Shown here: positions 22,784 to 30,828 of the stretch, in pieces
Numbering within the stretch: the stretch's first letter is position 1
How the letters are laid out: each line of letters starts with the position of its first letter
DNA from: Methylococcaceae bacterium UBA7658
Lineage (GTDB): Bacteria; Pseudomonadota; Gammaproteobacteria; Methylococcales; Methylomonadaceae
NCBI GenBank assembly: GCA_002483425.1
Contig: DLHW01000070.1
Location: 42,808-74,300, forward strand
Direction: 5' to 3'
Length of the DNA: 31,493 nucleotides
Translations under genes and position numbers: made by a program
Notes under the pieces: model-generated
Told to the model about the DNA's origin: nothing
Seen by the model: the letters and a program-made list of their open reading frames with translations, nothing else
The model's database searches: none

Positions 22784-23788
22784 ATGTATCCGCTTATAAG
22801 TCCAAAAGTAATTTTTACGGCCTGTTTGATCGGCTTGCTTTCAGGTCAGGTTGCGTACGGTAATAAGATGTACAAGTGGATCGACGAAAAAGGCAATACC
22901 TATTTTTCCGATCAAGTTCCGCCCAAACACTCGCAATACCGGAGAGAATCGCTCAGTAAACAAGGTCGTGTGCTCGAAGTGACCGAAAAAGCAAAAACCA
23001 AATCCGAAGAGGCGTTGGACCGTTTGCTCAAAGCCTTAAAAGAAGCGCAAGAGAAGGTGATCGCTCAGCAGATGTACCACGATAAAGCCTTGCGAATCAC
23101 TTATAGCAAACTCGAAGACTTGCAGAATACGTTTAACGCTAAATTACAAGAATTGGATACCGAGCAAAAACTGACTATCAGTAACTTGAAGCGGCTTGAT
23201 AATCAGTTGGAAACTTTGAACCGGCAAGCGGCCGTCAATGAACGGAACGGTGAAAAAATTCCTCAAAAGTTACTGGACGATATTAAAGCGACCGAAAAGG
23301 AAAGTCAGGAAACTTATGTAAAAATCAGCCAGCATATTGAAAAAAAGAACAAAATCGTCGAGCAATTCAATGCCGACATCGCTCGTTACAAACAACTCAC
23401 GCAAACGGCTGAGCAAAAGCGGCTTGAACAGCAAAAAGAAGAGATTAAAGCCGCGAATCAACTCGGGGTGTACACTTGCGATGATGATAGAGAATGCGAA
23501 AAAGCTTGGAAAATTGCCGGAGATTTTATTACCAAACATTCTACATCTTCCAATAGCACTGACCCTGAAATACAATCCGGAAAGTTAATCATGGGCCGCA
23601 CCCCGGACACCGACAACGATTTGAGCCTTGCTATTTCCAAAGTCGATCTGGGCGACCGGAAACAAAAGCTTTTTCTCGACATTCGTTGCCGGGATTCGTC
23701 GATAGGCGTTGAATTATGCGCCAGCAAAAAAGTCCAGGAGATTCGTCTGGCTTTTAAGAATTACTTGGAAACGAGCTTATCAGAGTAA
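22784..23788 (+). CDS. DUF4124 exported protein with long coiled coil
   Basis: A 334-residue protein with a signal peptide (IFTACLIGLLSGQVAYG) and a DUF4124 domain right after it (MYKWIDEKGNTYFSDQVPP, about 29-47). A long, charged, heptad-like helical region (about 65-225) rich in Lys, Glu and Gln follows, probably a coiled coil. The C-terminal part (about 230-334) contains Cys pairs (YTCDDDRECEKAWK and IRCRDSSIGVELCASKK) that may form disulfides in the periplasm. DUF4124 is a small proteobacterial envelope domain of unknown function. It has its own 149-base upstream gap and converges on argB. Confidence 0.82.
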   Translation: MYPLISPKVIFTACLIGLLSGQVAYGNKMYKWIDEKGNTYFSDQVPPKHSQYRRESLSKQGRVLEVTEKAKTKSEEALDRLLKALKEAQEKVIAQQMYHDKALRITYSKLEDLQNTFNAKLQELDTEQKLTISNLKRLDNQLETLNRQAAVNERNGEKIPQKLLDDIKATEKESQETYVKISQHIEKKNKIVEQFNADIARYKQLTQTAEQKRLEQQKEEIKAANQLGVYTCDDDRECEKAWKIAGDFITKHSTSSNSTDPEIQSGKLIMGRTPDTDNDLSLAISKVDLGDRKQKLFLDIRCRDSSIGVELCASKKVQEIRLAFKNYLETSLSE

Positions 23789-23803
23789 ACCTGAAAGCTT
23801 ATC

Positions 23804-24721
23804 TTAACGGCTAAGCAGTAACGTACCTACGCCTTGATTGGTAAACAGTTCCAGTAACACCGCGTGTTCGACGCGGCCATCGATAATGTGAACTCGATTT
23901 ACTCCGCCTTTGATAGCGTCGGTGGCACAACGGGTTTTAGGAATCATTCCGCCGGATATTGTGCCGTCCGTTATCAAATCGTCTATATCTTTCAACGTCA
24001 AGCCGGTGAGCAGGTTGCCTTGCCGGTCGAGGATTCCTGCCGTATTCGTCAATAAGATCAATTTTTCGGCTTTTAATATTTCCGCAACTTTACCGGCCAC
24101 AAGGTCGGCGTTGATGTTGTAAGACTGCCCGTCCTCACCCACTCCGATCGGGGCAATCACCGGAATAAAATCGCTGCACGCCAGCATATTGACGACGGCG
24201 GGGTCAATGCTTTTAACGTCCCCGACGTGGCCCAGATCGATAATTTCCGGGGGTTGTTCATCCGCCAATTCAGAAGCCGGAATGCCCGGTTTTTCGCGAA
24301 GCTCGATTGTTAGCTTTTTGGCCCGGATGAAATCGCCGTCCTTACCGGTTAATCCCACCGCTTTACCGCCGTTACGGTTAATAAGATTAACAATTTCTTT
24401 ATTAACTAAACCGCCCAATACCATTTCTACCACATCCATGGTCTCGCTGTCCGTTACCCGCATGCCATCGATAAAATCGGAGGTCTTACCGAGTTTTCCG
24501 AGGAGCTGGCCGATTTGAGGTCCGCCGCCATGAACGACCACCGGGTTAAGACCGACCAGTTTCATCAGCACAATATCTCTGGCAAAGCTGTTTTTAAGGT
24601 TTTCATCAACCATTGCATTGCCGCCAAACTTCACAACGACCGTTTTACCTTTAAAACGCTGGATGTAGGGTAATGCCTCAATGAGGACTTCGGCGATATG
24701 ATGGGCTTTGTTTTGTTCCAT
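23804..24721 (-). CDS. argB: Acetylglutamate kinase ArgB
   Basis: A 305-residue amino acid kinase that phosphorylates N-acetyl-L-glutamate, the second step of arginine synthesis. Diagnostic motifs are VVKFGGNAM near the N-terminus, VVVHGGGPQIGQLL, INADLVAGKVAEILKAEKLI, LLTNTAGILD and SGGMIPKTRCATDAIKGGV. The N-terminal MEQNKAHHIAEVLIEALPYI helix is the one associated with hexameric, arginine-sensitive forms, suggesting feedback inhibition by arginine (established for that type, inferred here). It follows algC by 26 bases on the same strand, as in Pseudomonas. Confidence 0.96.
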   Translation of the reverse strand: MEQNKAHHIAEVLIEALPYIQRFKGKTVVVKFGGNAMVDENLKNSFARDIVLMKLVGLNPVVVHGGGPQIGQLLGKLGKTSDFIDGMRVTDSETMDVVEMVLGGLVNKEIVNLINRNGGKAVGLTGKDGDFIRAKKLTIELREKPGIPASELADEQPPEIIDLGHVGDVKSIDPAVVNMLACSDFIPVIAPIGVGEDGQSYNINADLVAGKVAEILKAEKLILLTNTAGILDRQGNLLTGLTLKDIDDLITDGTISGGMIPKTRCATDAIKGGVNRVHIIDGRVEHAVLLELFTNQGVGTLLLSR

Positions 24722-24747
24722 TGTTGTTCTATCAAAATTGCTAAAGT

Positions 24748-27288
24748 TTAAAACGGCAGTTTAATATCGGGTTTGATATCCGTCAGCAATTTCCGGAATT
24801 GCCCCTGGATGGTATTCATGGCGTCTGTATTGTCGGCTTCGAAACGGATTACCAGCGAGGGCGTTGTATTGGAAGCTCTAACCAGTCCCCAGCCGTCGGA
24901 AAAATCGATCCGCAGCCCGTCAATATCGATTACTTTTCCGCCGGAAAATTTTGCGGTTGCGAATAGGCGTTCGATAAATTTAAAGTTTTCGCCCTCCGCT
25001 AATTCGACGTTCAATTCCGGCGTACTGAGACTATCGGGAAAATCGGCGAACATCTCGGCGCTCGGACGCGCATCTTCCGAAAGTATTTGCAACAGACGAG
25101 CCGCTGCGTACAGGGCATCGTCAAAACCGAACCAGCGGTCATTGAAGAAGATGTGCCCGCTCATCTCACCGGCCAGTTTTGCGCCGGTTTCTTTAAGTTT
25201 GGCTTTCATGAACGAATGACCGGTTTTCCACATCAAAGGCCGGCCGCCGTATTTAACGATTTGATCGGGTAAATGCCGACTGCATTTAACATCGTAAATA
25301 ATTTCGGAACCCGGTTTGCCGGCCAATACGTCTTTAGCAAACAACATCATTTGACGATCCGGCCAAATAATTTTGCCTTTCGAATCAACAACGCCTAACC
25401 GGTCGCCATCCCCGTCGAACGCAATGCCGATATCGGCATTATTCTGTTTCACCGCTTGGATCAGTTCGGTCAAATTTTCCGGCTTGCTTGGATCGGGATG
25501 ATGATTTGGAAAATTGCCGTCGACTTCGCAAAATAGCTCGATAACGTCGCACCCAATGGACTTGAGCAAAATAGGCGCTAATTCGCCTGCAGCGCCATTT
25601 CCGCAATCCAGCACTACTTTTAAATTACGGCTTACTTGGATGTCGTCGCTCAAAGTGCCGATATATTCGCTGACAAACATGCCGTTTTGTTCACTAAAAC
25701 CCTCACCGGTGCTAAAGGATTTGCTTTCGATACGCTGTTTAAGTTGCTGTATTTTGGGACCCGCTAAGGTTTCGCCTTTGATCATCATTTTAAGCCCGTT
25801 ATATTCGGATGGATTATGGCTGCCGGTAACCATAATGCCTGTCCGTCCGTCCGTGTGGTGCACGACAAAATAAAGCACTGGCGTCGGCACCATGCCGATA
25901 TCTAAAACGTTGCATCCGGTTGAAACGATACCTTGAATTAAGACTTCTGCCAGGGTAGGGCTAGATAATCTTCCATCCCGGCCCACCACAACGGTTTTGC
26001 AACCAAGCTCCTTAGATTCGGAACCGAAAGCTCTGCCGATGTCGTAGACAATTTCCTTCGTCAGTGTCGTTCCTACTATGCCCCGGATATCGTAAGCTCT
26101 GAAAATAGCCGAACTGAAATCCTCTTTTTTTGCTGTTTCTGGGAGAGGGGGCGGTACAATTTCCGGAATCGGGCTAATAACATTCTGCGGTTGTTGTACA
26201 TTTTCTTTAGCATCTTCAGTTGAAGCAACGGCCTTCTCATCACTTGAGTTGCTTTGAATCAAAGGCTTTACCGGTTTCGATTCGGCTATAGGAACGGTGA
26301 TATCGTCGAAGTAACCTTCCAGTTCAAAATCGTCGCTAGCTTTTGCCGCCGAACTCAGCCCTTGCAGTTCGACCTCGCGGTTAAAACGAACCATTGCGGC
26401 AATTACGTTACTCATGCCGGTTAAGGTAACCGGATAGCTGCCTTTGGGTCTATTGGTTAAAACATCTTTAAAGGCCTGCAAGATCCAGTCTTGATCTTGT
26501 GCAAGCATGACATGCAATTGACGGTAGCAAACATAACCTATCCCTAATGCAAAAAATGCCGGCAACAATATAAAGCCTAACATTAACGATATTTGCCCTA
26601 TCGAGCCGGTATTGGGATCCAGGTAATAAATCTCCCAGCTTGTGTTCGGCACCGCGAGTTTGATCAAATCGCTATTGTCATCGCCTTTGTCGCCAATGGC
26701 GCCTAGCAGGAGTTTTTCCTGTCTGACCTCGATGTAGTTATCTTTGATAACGTTATCCTTAAGGCTTTGGGCTATAAAGTCGTAGCTTAAACTCGCTAGA
26801 ATTACCCCAACAGCTTGATTGCCGTTCATGACTCTCCGGGTCATCGCCAAGTGCCGGTCCGGGCCGGTATCGCCCTGTATAGCGGGCAAAGGATCTTCTT
26901 GGAATGTCGCTTTAACCATATCTACGTCGCCATAGCCCATGCGAGGAACGCTGCTCTCGTCCCGTTCAATAGTGCCGACAGGCAATAACCTGATTTTTCT
27001 TGCTTCCGGGAAAAGCTTTTCCGATTTAGCGGCTATTGAACTCAGTTCGGCGGGATTATTGGCAATAAAAGCGGCGGCGACGTCTGGATCTTTGGCGAAT
27101 TTATCCAAGGCAGAATTCAATAAAACGATCTGTTTATTTAATGTTTGCGCAAAACCGTTAGCCGCATAACGAGCAGCATCCTCTTTTGCTTCCGCGACGA
27201 TAAACTTGGAAGTCAAGTAAACGCCGGTACCCGATATTAAAACCATTAGCACGGCGATAAAAGTCAAAACCGAGAACAAACGTTCCAT
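24748..27288 (-). CDS. algC: Phosphomannomutase/phosphoglucomutase AlgC with membrane sensor N-terminus
   Basis: An 846-residue protein. Residues 1-310 form a sensor-like module: membrane helices at about 7-28 and 234-255 around a periplasmic domain with AIQGDxxxDRHLA (136-148). A low-complexity linker (about 310-390) leads to a catalytic alpha-D-phosphohexomutase domain from about 393. That domain has the active-site Ser490 in TGSHNPSEYNG, metal site DGDGDR (625-630), sugar loop GEMSGH and phosphate loop RASNTTPSLVIRFE. It interconverts hexose 1- and 6-phosphates for exopolysaccharide, LPS and related pathways. Membrane-anchored long forms are known in gammaproteobacteria. It is placed between dut/coaBC and argB as in Pseudomonas. 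Its N-terminal half is duplicated as a separate gene just upstream. AGGGG lies 7 bases before the ATG. Confidence 0.93.
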   Translation of the reverse strand: MERLFSVLTFIAVLMVLISGTGVYLTSKFIVAEAKEDAARYAANGFAQTLNKQIVLLNSALDKFAKDPDVAAAFIANNPAELSSIAAKSEKLFPEARKIRLLPVGTIERDESSVPRMGYGDVDMVKATFQEDPLPAIQGDTGPDRHLAMTRRVMNGNQAVGVILASLSYDFIAQSLKDNVIKDNYIEVRQEKLLLGAIGDKGDDNSDLIKLAVPNTSWEIYYLDPNTGSIGQISLMLGFILLPAFFALGIGYVCYRQLHVMLAQDQDWILQAFKDVLTNRPKGSYPVTLTGMSNVIAAMVRFNREVELQGLSSAAKASDDFELEGYFDDITVPIAESKPVKPLIQSNSSDEKAVASTEDAKENVQQPQNVISPIPEIVPPPLPETAKKEDFSSAIFRAYDIRGIVGTTLTKEIVYDIGRAFGSESKELGCKTVVVGRDGRLSSPTLAEVLIQGIVSTGCNVLDIGMVPTPVLYFVVHHTDGRTGIMVTGSHNPSEYNGLKMMIKGETLAGPKIQQLKQRIESKSFSTGEGFSEQNGMFVSEYIGTLSDDIQVSRNLKVVLDCGNGAAGELAPILLKSIGCDVIELFCEVDGNFPNHHPDPSKPENLTELIQAVKQNNADIGIAFDGDGDRLGVVDSKGKIIWPDRQMMLFAKDVLAGKPGSEIIYDVKCSRHLPDQIVKYGGRPLMWKTGHSFMKAKLKETGAKLAGEMSGHIFFNDRWFGFDDALYAAARLLQILSEDARPSAEMFADFPDSLSTPELNVELAEGENFKFIERLFATAKFSGGKVIDIDGLRIDFSDGWGLVRASNTTPSLVIRFEADNTDAMNTIQGQFRKLLTDIKPDIKLPF

Positions 27289-27438
27289 TATTTACCCCTA
27301 ATTAATTATCTATTTTCTTTCGAGGGTTGTTAGCGCATGTCCCGGATTAGACCGTCTACAAAAAAGGTTTAATTCGATTAATGCTTCCTGAAACTTTAAA
27401 ACAACAACTGGATATTGTCCTTTTTTTAACACGGGTTT

Positions 27439-28386
27439 TCAATTCTCAAACAGTTTTTCGCCAACAATCCGCTTGAATTGCGACAGTGTTGAGATGACCC
27501 GGTTCATTTCCGACAATTTTACCGGATATTCGCCCAGCGGTTTTTCCGTTACGATGTCTTTAAACGCTTTGATAACCAAGGTCGTATCATCTTTAAGCAA
27601 ATCCGAAATTTTCCGGTAGCCGGTCACGAAAGCTAAAACAACGATTAATGCGGGAATTAAAATAATTCCGGACAGCAGAGACAATTCGATAAAGCCGCCG
27701 CCGTTTTCATTGTCATAAACAAGCTCCCATTCGGTGCCGGGCACATGGACGGGCGGATTGCCGGTTTCGTCGCCGGTATTTTTTTTACCCGTCGTAGCAA
27801 GGCTTAATTTTCCTTGCCGTAATTCGATATAGCCTTTCTCCAAAGGCGTTGCGGATAAAATTCTTTCTATGAAATCGTAATTTACCCCCGCTAACACGAC
27901 GCCTATTGTGACATTGTTTTCCGTAATCTTACGAGCGATAGCCAAATGTCTATCGACATTAATATCGCCTTGAATAGCGGCCTGTTGGTCGGATTCGAAG
28001 GTTTTTTGCGCCATTTGAAGATCCGCGAAGCTCATGGCCGGATTTTCCGCTTTATTATTAGAATCCTTATTGTCCAGCAACAAAAACTTGACTGAAAGGA
28101 TGCCTGGAAAATGATTTTCCAGTTTTTTTGCGGCATTCGTCAGTAACTCGGGCTTTTTTTGCGCCACCGCTGCTTTAACATCAGAATCTTGCGCCATTTT
28201 ATCGAGAAAACTATTTAACAAGTTAACTTGTTCCGATAAGGCAAGGGAAATACTTTTTGCCGTTGTAGACACTGCATCGACTTTGGACTGAGCGACAATG
28301 GTTTTGGATATTAAAATCGCGCCCGAACCAGCGATCAGCACCATGAATACTGAAATAGCGGCCATTATGTAAAACAATCGACCCAT
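27439..28386 (-). CDS. Free-standing paralogue of the AlgC membrane sensor domain
   Basis: A 315-residue membrane protein, alignable end to end with residues 1-310 of the neighbouring AlgC by eye. Shared features are MxRLFxxxxxIxVxMVLIxG at the N-terminus, LLNSxLDKxAxDxDVxAA (about 56-73), AIQGDxxxDRHLA (137-149), GVxLAxxxYDFI (162-173), YIExRQxKL, the second membrane helix (about 237-256) and the cytoplasmic xAFKDxxTxxPxGxYPV segment (about 273-289). There is no catalytic domain: it stops just after the region where AlgC's linker begins. GAGG is 5 bases before the ATG. It is probably a local duplicate and may assemble with or regulate AlgC; no function is established. A 150-base gap separates it from algC. 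Confidence 0.82.
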   Translation of the reverse strand: MGRLFYIMAAISVFMVLIAGSGAILISKTIVAQSKVDAVSTTAKSISLALSEQVNLLNSFLDKMAQDSDVKAAVAQKKPELLTNAAKKLENHFPGILSVKFLLLDNKDSNNKAENPAMSFADLQMAQKTFESDQQAAIQGDINVDRHLAIARKITENNVTIGVVLAGVNYDFIERILSATPLEKGYIELRQGKLSLATTGKKNTGDETGNPPVHVPGTEWELVYDNENGGGFIELSLLSGIILIPALIVVLAFVTGYRKISDLLKDDTTLVIKAFKDIVTEKPLGEYPVKLSEMNRVISTLSQFKRIVGEKLFEN

Positions 28387-28416
28387 AAAAACCTCAATTG
28401 CAATTAGAAACTCGAT

Positions 28417-28872
28417 TTAAAGACGCCCGGTATGCCCGAAACCGCCGGGGCCGCGAGAGCTGTCATGAAACTCCTCGACTTGCGCCAGCGTCACTTGCAC
28501 GACCGGCACAAAAACCATTTGGGCTATTCGCTCGCCGACGTTGATAACGAACGCGGTGTCGCCTCGATTCCAGCAAGATACAAACAGTTGACCTTGATAA
28601 TCCGAATCGATCAAACCGACTAAATTTCCTAGAACGATACCGTGCTTATGACCTAATCCAGATCTAGGCAGTATGACGGCAGCTAAATGACTGTCGCTTA
28701 TATGGATTGCCAAGCCGGTCGGAATCAACAAAGTTTCTCCCGGTTTTAATTCTACGGCTTCCGGTAAACACGCCCGTAAATCCAATCCAGCCGAACCCGA
28801 TGTCGCATATTCCGGCATAGGGATTTCCCGGCCTAAACGGTTGTCGAGGATTTTAAATTCTATTTTTTTCAT
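28417..28872 (-). CDS. dut: Deoxyuridine 5'-triphosphate nucleotidohydrolase
   Basis: A 151-residue trimeric dUTPase that splits dUTP to dUMP and pyrophosphate, keeping uracil out of DNA and supplying dTMP synthesis. Conserved motifs are AGLDLRACL (motif 1), PRSGLGHKHG (motif 2), GLIDSDYQGQL (motif 3), ERIAQMVFVPV (motif 4) and RGPGGFGHTG (motif 5, P-loop-like). Length equals E. coli Dut (151). Its ATG overlaps the coaBC stop by 20 bases, the usual coaBC-dut arrangement. The sensor paralogue follows 30 bases downstream. Confidence 0.96.
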   Translation of the reverse strand: MKKIEFKILDNRLGREIPMPEYATSGSAGLDLRACLPEAVELKPGETLLIPTGLAIHISDSHLAAVILPRSGLGHKHGIVLGNLVGLIDSDYQGQLFVSCWNRGDTAFVINVGERIAQMVFVPVVQVTLAQVEEFHDSSRGPGGFGHTGRL

Positions 28873-30061
28873 TGAATTTCAATGCTATTAAGTTGATAAG
28901 TTCTTTTGCCAAGGAATATTTATCCATCATCGGCAAGCTTGCTTCGCCGTTATCCCAGAATACTTCCAAAGCATTCTGTTCGCTATCGAAGCCGCCTTGT
29001 TCTTTACCCACCCAATTAGCTGCGATCATGTCTAGTTTTTTAGTGTGCAGTTTGTTTTGAGCGTAGATCTCAAGGTCCGAGGTTTCTGCGGCGAAACCGA
29101 CAGTAAAGGGTGCTTTTTCGAGTTGCGCGATAGCGGCCAAAATATCTTTTGTTTTAGTTAGCGATACCGTAATTTGCGCGGCGTCTTTTTTAATTTTTTT
29201 CATATCCGTAATCACCGGTGCATAGTCCGCGACGGCTGCCGCCCCAATGTAAATTTGGCAATCTTTTATTCTCGACATAACGGCTTCGTACATCTGATGC
29301 GCCGATTTAACCTGGTCCACCCGGACGCCGGTGGGCGGTATTAGATTAACCGGACCGCTTATCAAAGTGACATCGGCTCCTGCGCTTAAAGCTGCGCGGG
29401 CAAGGGCATAACCCATTTTCCCGGAACTGCGGTTAGAAATGTAACGGACCGGATCGATATATTCTTGCGTTGGGCCGGCGCTGATTAAAACCTTAATTCC
29501 TTGCAAGCTGCACTTTGCCGTCTCGCTTAACAAACGCCGGCAAATTTCGGCAGGTTCCGCCATTCGTCCGTGGCCCGTTTCACCGCAAGCCTGTTCTCCC
29601 GGGTCGGGACCGATCAAACTGACGCCATAGTTTGCCAATATCCGGATATTTTCTTGGGTTGCTCGATTGTTCCACATGGCTTGATTCATGGCCGGAGCCA
29701 TGAATACAGGGCAATTAGCTGCTAGGTATAAAGCGGTCACTAAATTATCCGCAAAACCGTGCGCGCATTTGGCAATTGTATTGGCGCTGGCTGGCGCAAC
29801 GACCATTATATCCGCCCACCGAACTAGGTTGATATGGTCCATTCCATTGTCTTGACTGGAGTCTAATGCTTCCGTATACACCGGATTTCCCGATAGCGCT
29901 TGAAAAGTTAACGGGCCAACAAATTCCACGGCCGATGGTGTCATCACCACTCTGACATCATTACCTTGCTTACGCAATAATCTAACTAATTCGGCGGCTT
30001 TATAGGCGGCAATGCCCCCGCAGACAGCTAATAAGATGTTTTTCTGAGTCGGTATTTCCAA
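28853..30061 (-). CDS. coaBC: Bifunctional phosphopantothenoylcysteine decarboxylase/synthase CoaBC
   Basis: A 402-residue enzyme joining two steps of CoA synthesis: CoaB couples phosphopantothenate to Cys, then CoaC decarboxylates the product with FMN. CoaC motifs are LLAVCGGIAAYKA, H76 (MDHINLVRWAD), PAMNQAMW and C159 in QACGETGHGRM, close to the known E. coli H75 and C158. The CoaB part begins around ISAGPTQEYIDPVRYISNRS, with KTKDIL further on. I set the start at TTG 30059-30061, with GGAG 5 bases upstream; a longer frame to an ATG at 30376 runs antisense through radC and adds 105 non-homologous residues. Confidence 0.94.
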   Translation of the reverse strand: MEIPTQKNILLAVCGGIAAYKAAELVRLLRKQGNDVRVVMTPSAVEFVGPLTFQALSGNPVYTEALDSSQDNGMDHINLVRWADIMVVAPASANTIAKCAHGFADNLVTALYLAANCPVFMAPAMNQAMWNNRATQENIRILANYGVSLIGPDPGEQACGETGHGRMAEPAEICRRLLSETAKCSLQGIKVLISAGPTQEYIDPVRYISNRSSGKMGYALARAALSAGADVTLISGPVNLIPPTGVRVDQVKSAHQMYEAVMSRIKDCQIYIGAAAVADYAPVITDMKKIKKDAAQITVSLTKTKDILAAIAQLEKAPFTVGFAAETSDLEIYAQNKLHTKKLDMIAANWVGKEQGGFDSEQNALEVFWDNGEASLPMMDKYSLAKELINLIALKFNEKNRI

Positions 30062-30143
30062 GATTGCTCCGGTAAAAGCTAGATGGCAAGTATAGTCAAA
30101 TTCTTCTATGATTAGATTTATTTCGTTAATCAGGTAAAGTGTG

Positions 30144-30818
30144 ATGGCTATCAAGGATTGGGCAATTGACGATAGACCAAGAGAAAAACTGCTAAGCCGC
30201 GGACCTAGCGCCTTGTCGGATGCTGAATTGCTCGCTATTTTCTTGAGAACCGGCGCTCGCGGTAAGTCGGCGGTCGATTTGGCGCGCGACTTACTCAAGG
30301 AATTCGGTTCCTTGCGAGCTTTGCTCGGTTCCGACCGGCAGCGCTTTTGCCAGAGTAACGGTTTGGGTGAAGCCAAGTATGCTCAATTGCAAGCCGTTCT
30401 GGAAATGGCGCGCCGGCATTTTAAAGAAGCTTTGCAGCGCGGCGATGCATTAAACAGTCCTGAGCTTACCCGCGCCTACCTCAGCGCGCAATTACGCGGT
30501 TACAGTTACGAGGTCTTTGCTTGTTTATTCCTCGATAACCAAAACCGTGTGATCCAATTAATCGAATTATTCCGCGGCACGATAGATGCGGCCAGCGTTT
30601 ATCCCAGAGAGGTCGCTAAACTGGCCTTACAACATAACGCTGCCGCTGTTATCTTCGCTCATAATCACCCGTCCGGCGTTTCCGAACCGAGTATAGCTGA
30701 CAAGTCTATAACCGAAACACTCAAGCAGACGATGGGATTATTCGATATTAGGGTGTTGGATCATTTCATTATCGGCGACGGCGAACCGTATTCCTTTGCC
30801 GAACACGGCTTGATTTGA
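30144..30818 (+). CDS. radC: RadC/YeeS family JAB-domain protein
   Basis: A 224-residue protein of the RadC family. The N-terminal helix-hairpin-helix-like part reads RPREKLLSRGPSALSDAELLAIFLRTG. The C-terminal JAB/MPN domain has the metal signature AAVIFAHNHPSGVSEPSIAD (HxHPSG followed by a distal Asp). Metalloprotease- or nuclease-like activity is possible; the old link with DNA repair has been questioned. The ATG at 30144 is preferred over the adjacent GTG at 30141 on spacing from AGGT. It is divergent from coaBC across an 82-base gap, an order conserved in many gammaproteobacteria. It converges with purC. Confidence 0.94.
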   Translation: MAIKDWAIDDRPREKLLSRGPSALSDAELLAIFLRTGARGKSAVDLARDLLKEFGSLRALLGSDRQRFCQSNGLGEAKYAQLQAVLEMARRHFKEALQRGDALNSPELTRAYLSAQLRGYSYEVFACLFLDNQNRVIQLIELFRGTIDAASVYPREVAKLALQHNAAAVIFAHNHPSGVSEPSIADKSITETLKQTMGLFDIRVLDHFIIGDGEPYSFAEHGLI

Positions 30819-30828
30819 TGTGCAGATT

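Noticed and set aside
30062..30376. A 105-residue N-terminal extension of CoaBC from an ATG at 30376
   Set aside because: It is antisense to radC, unlike any CoaBC N-terminus, and a TTG with a well-placed GGAG at 30061 gives the normal length.
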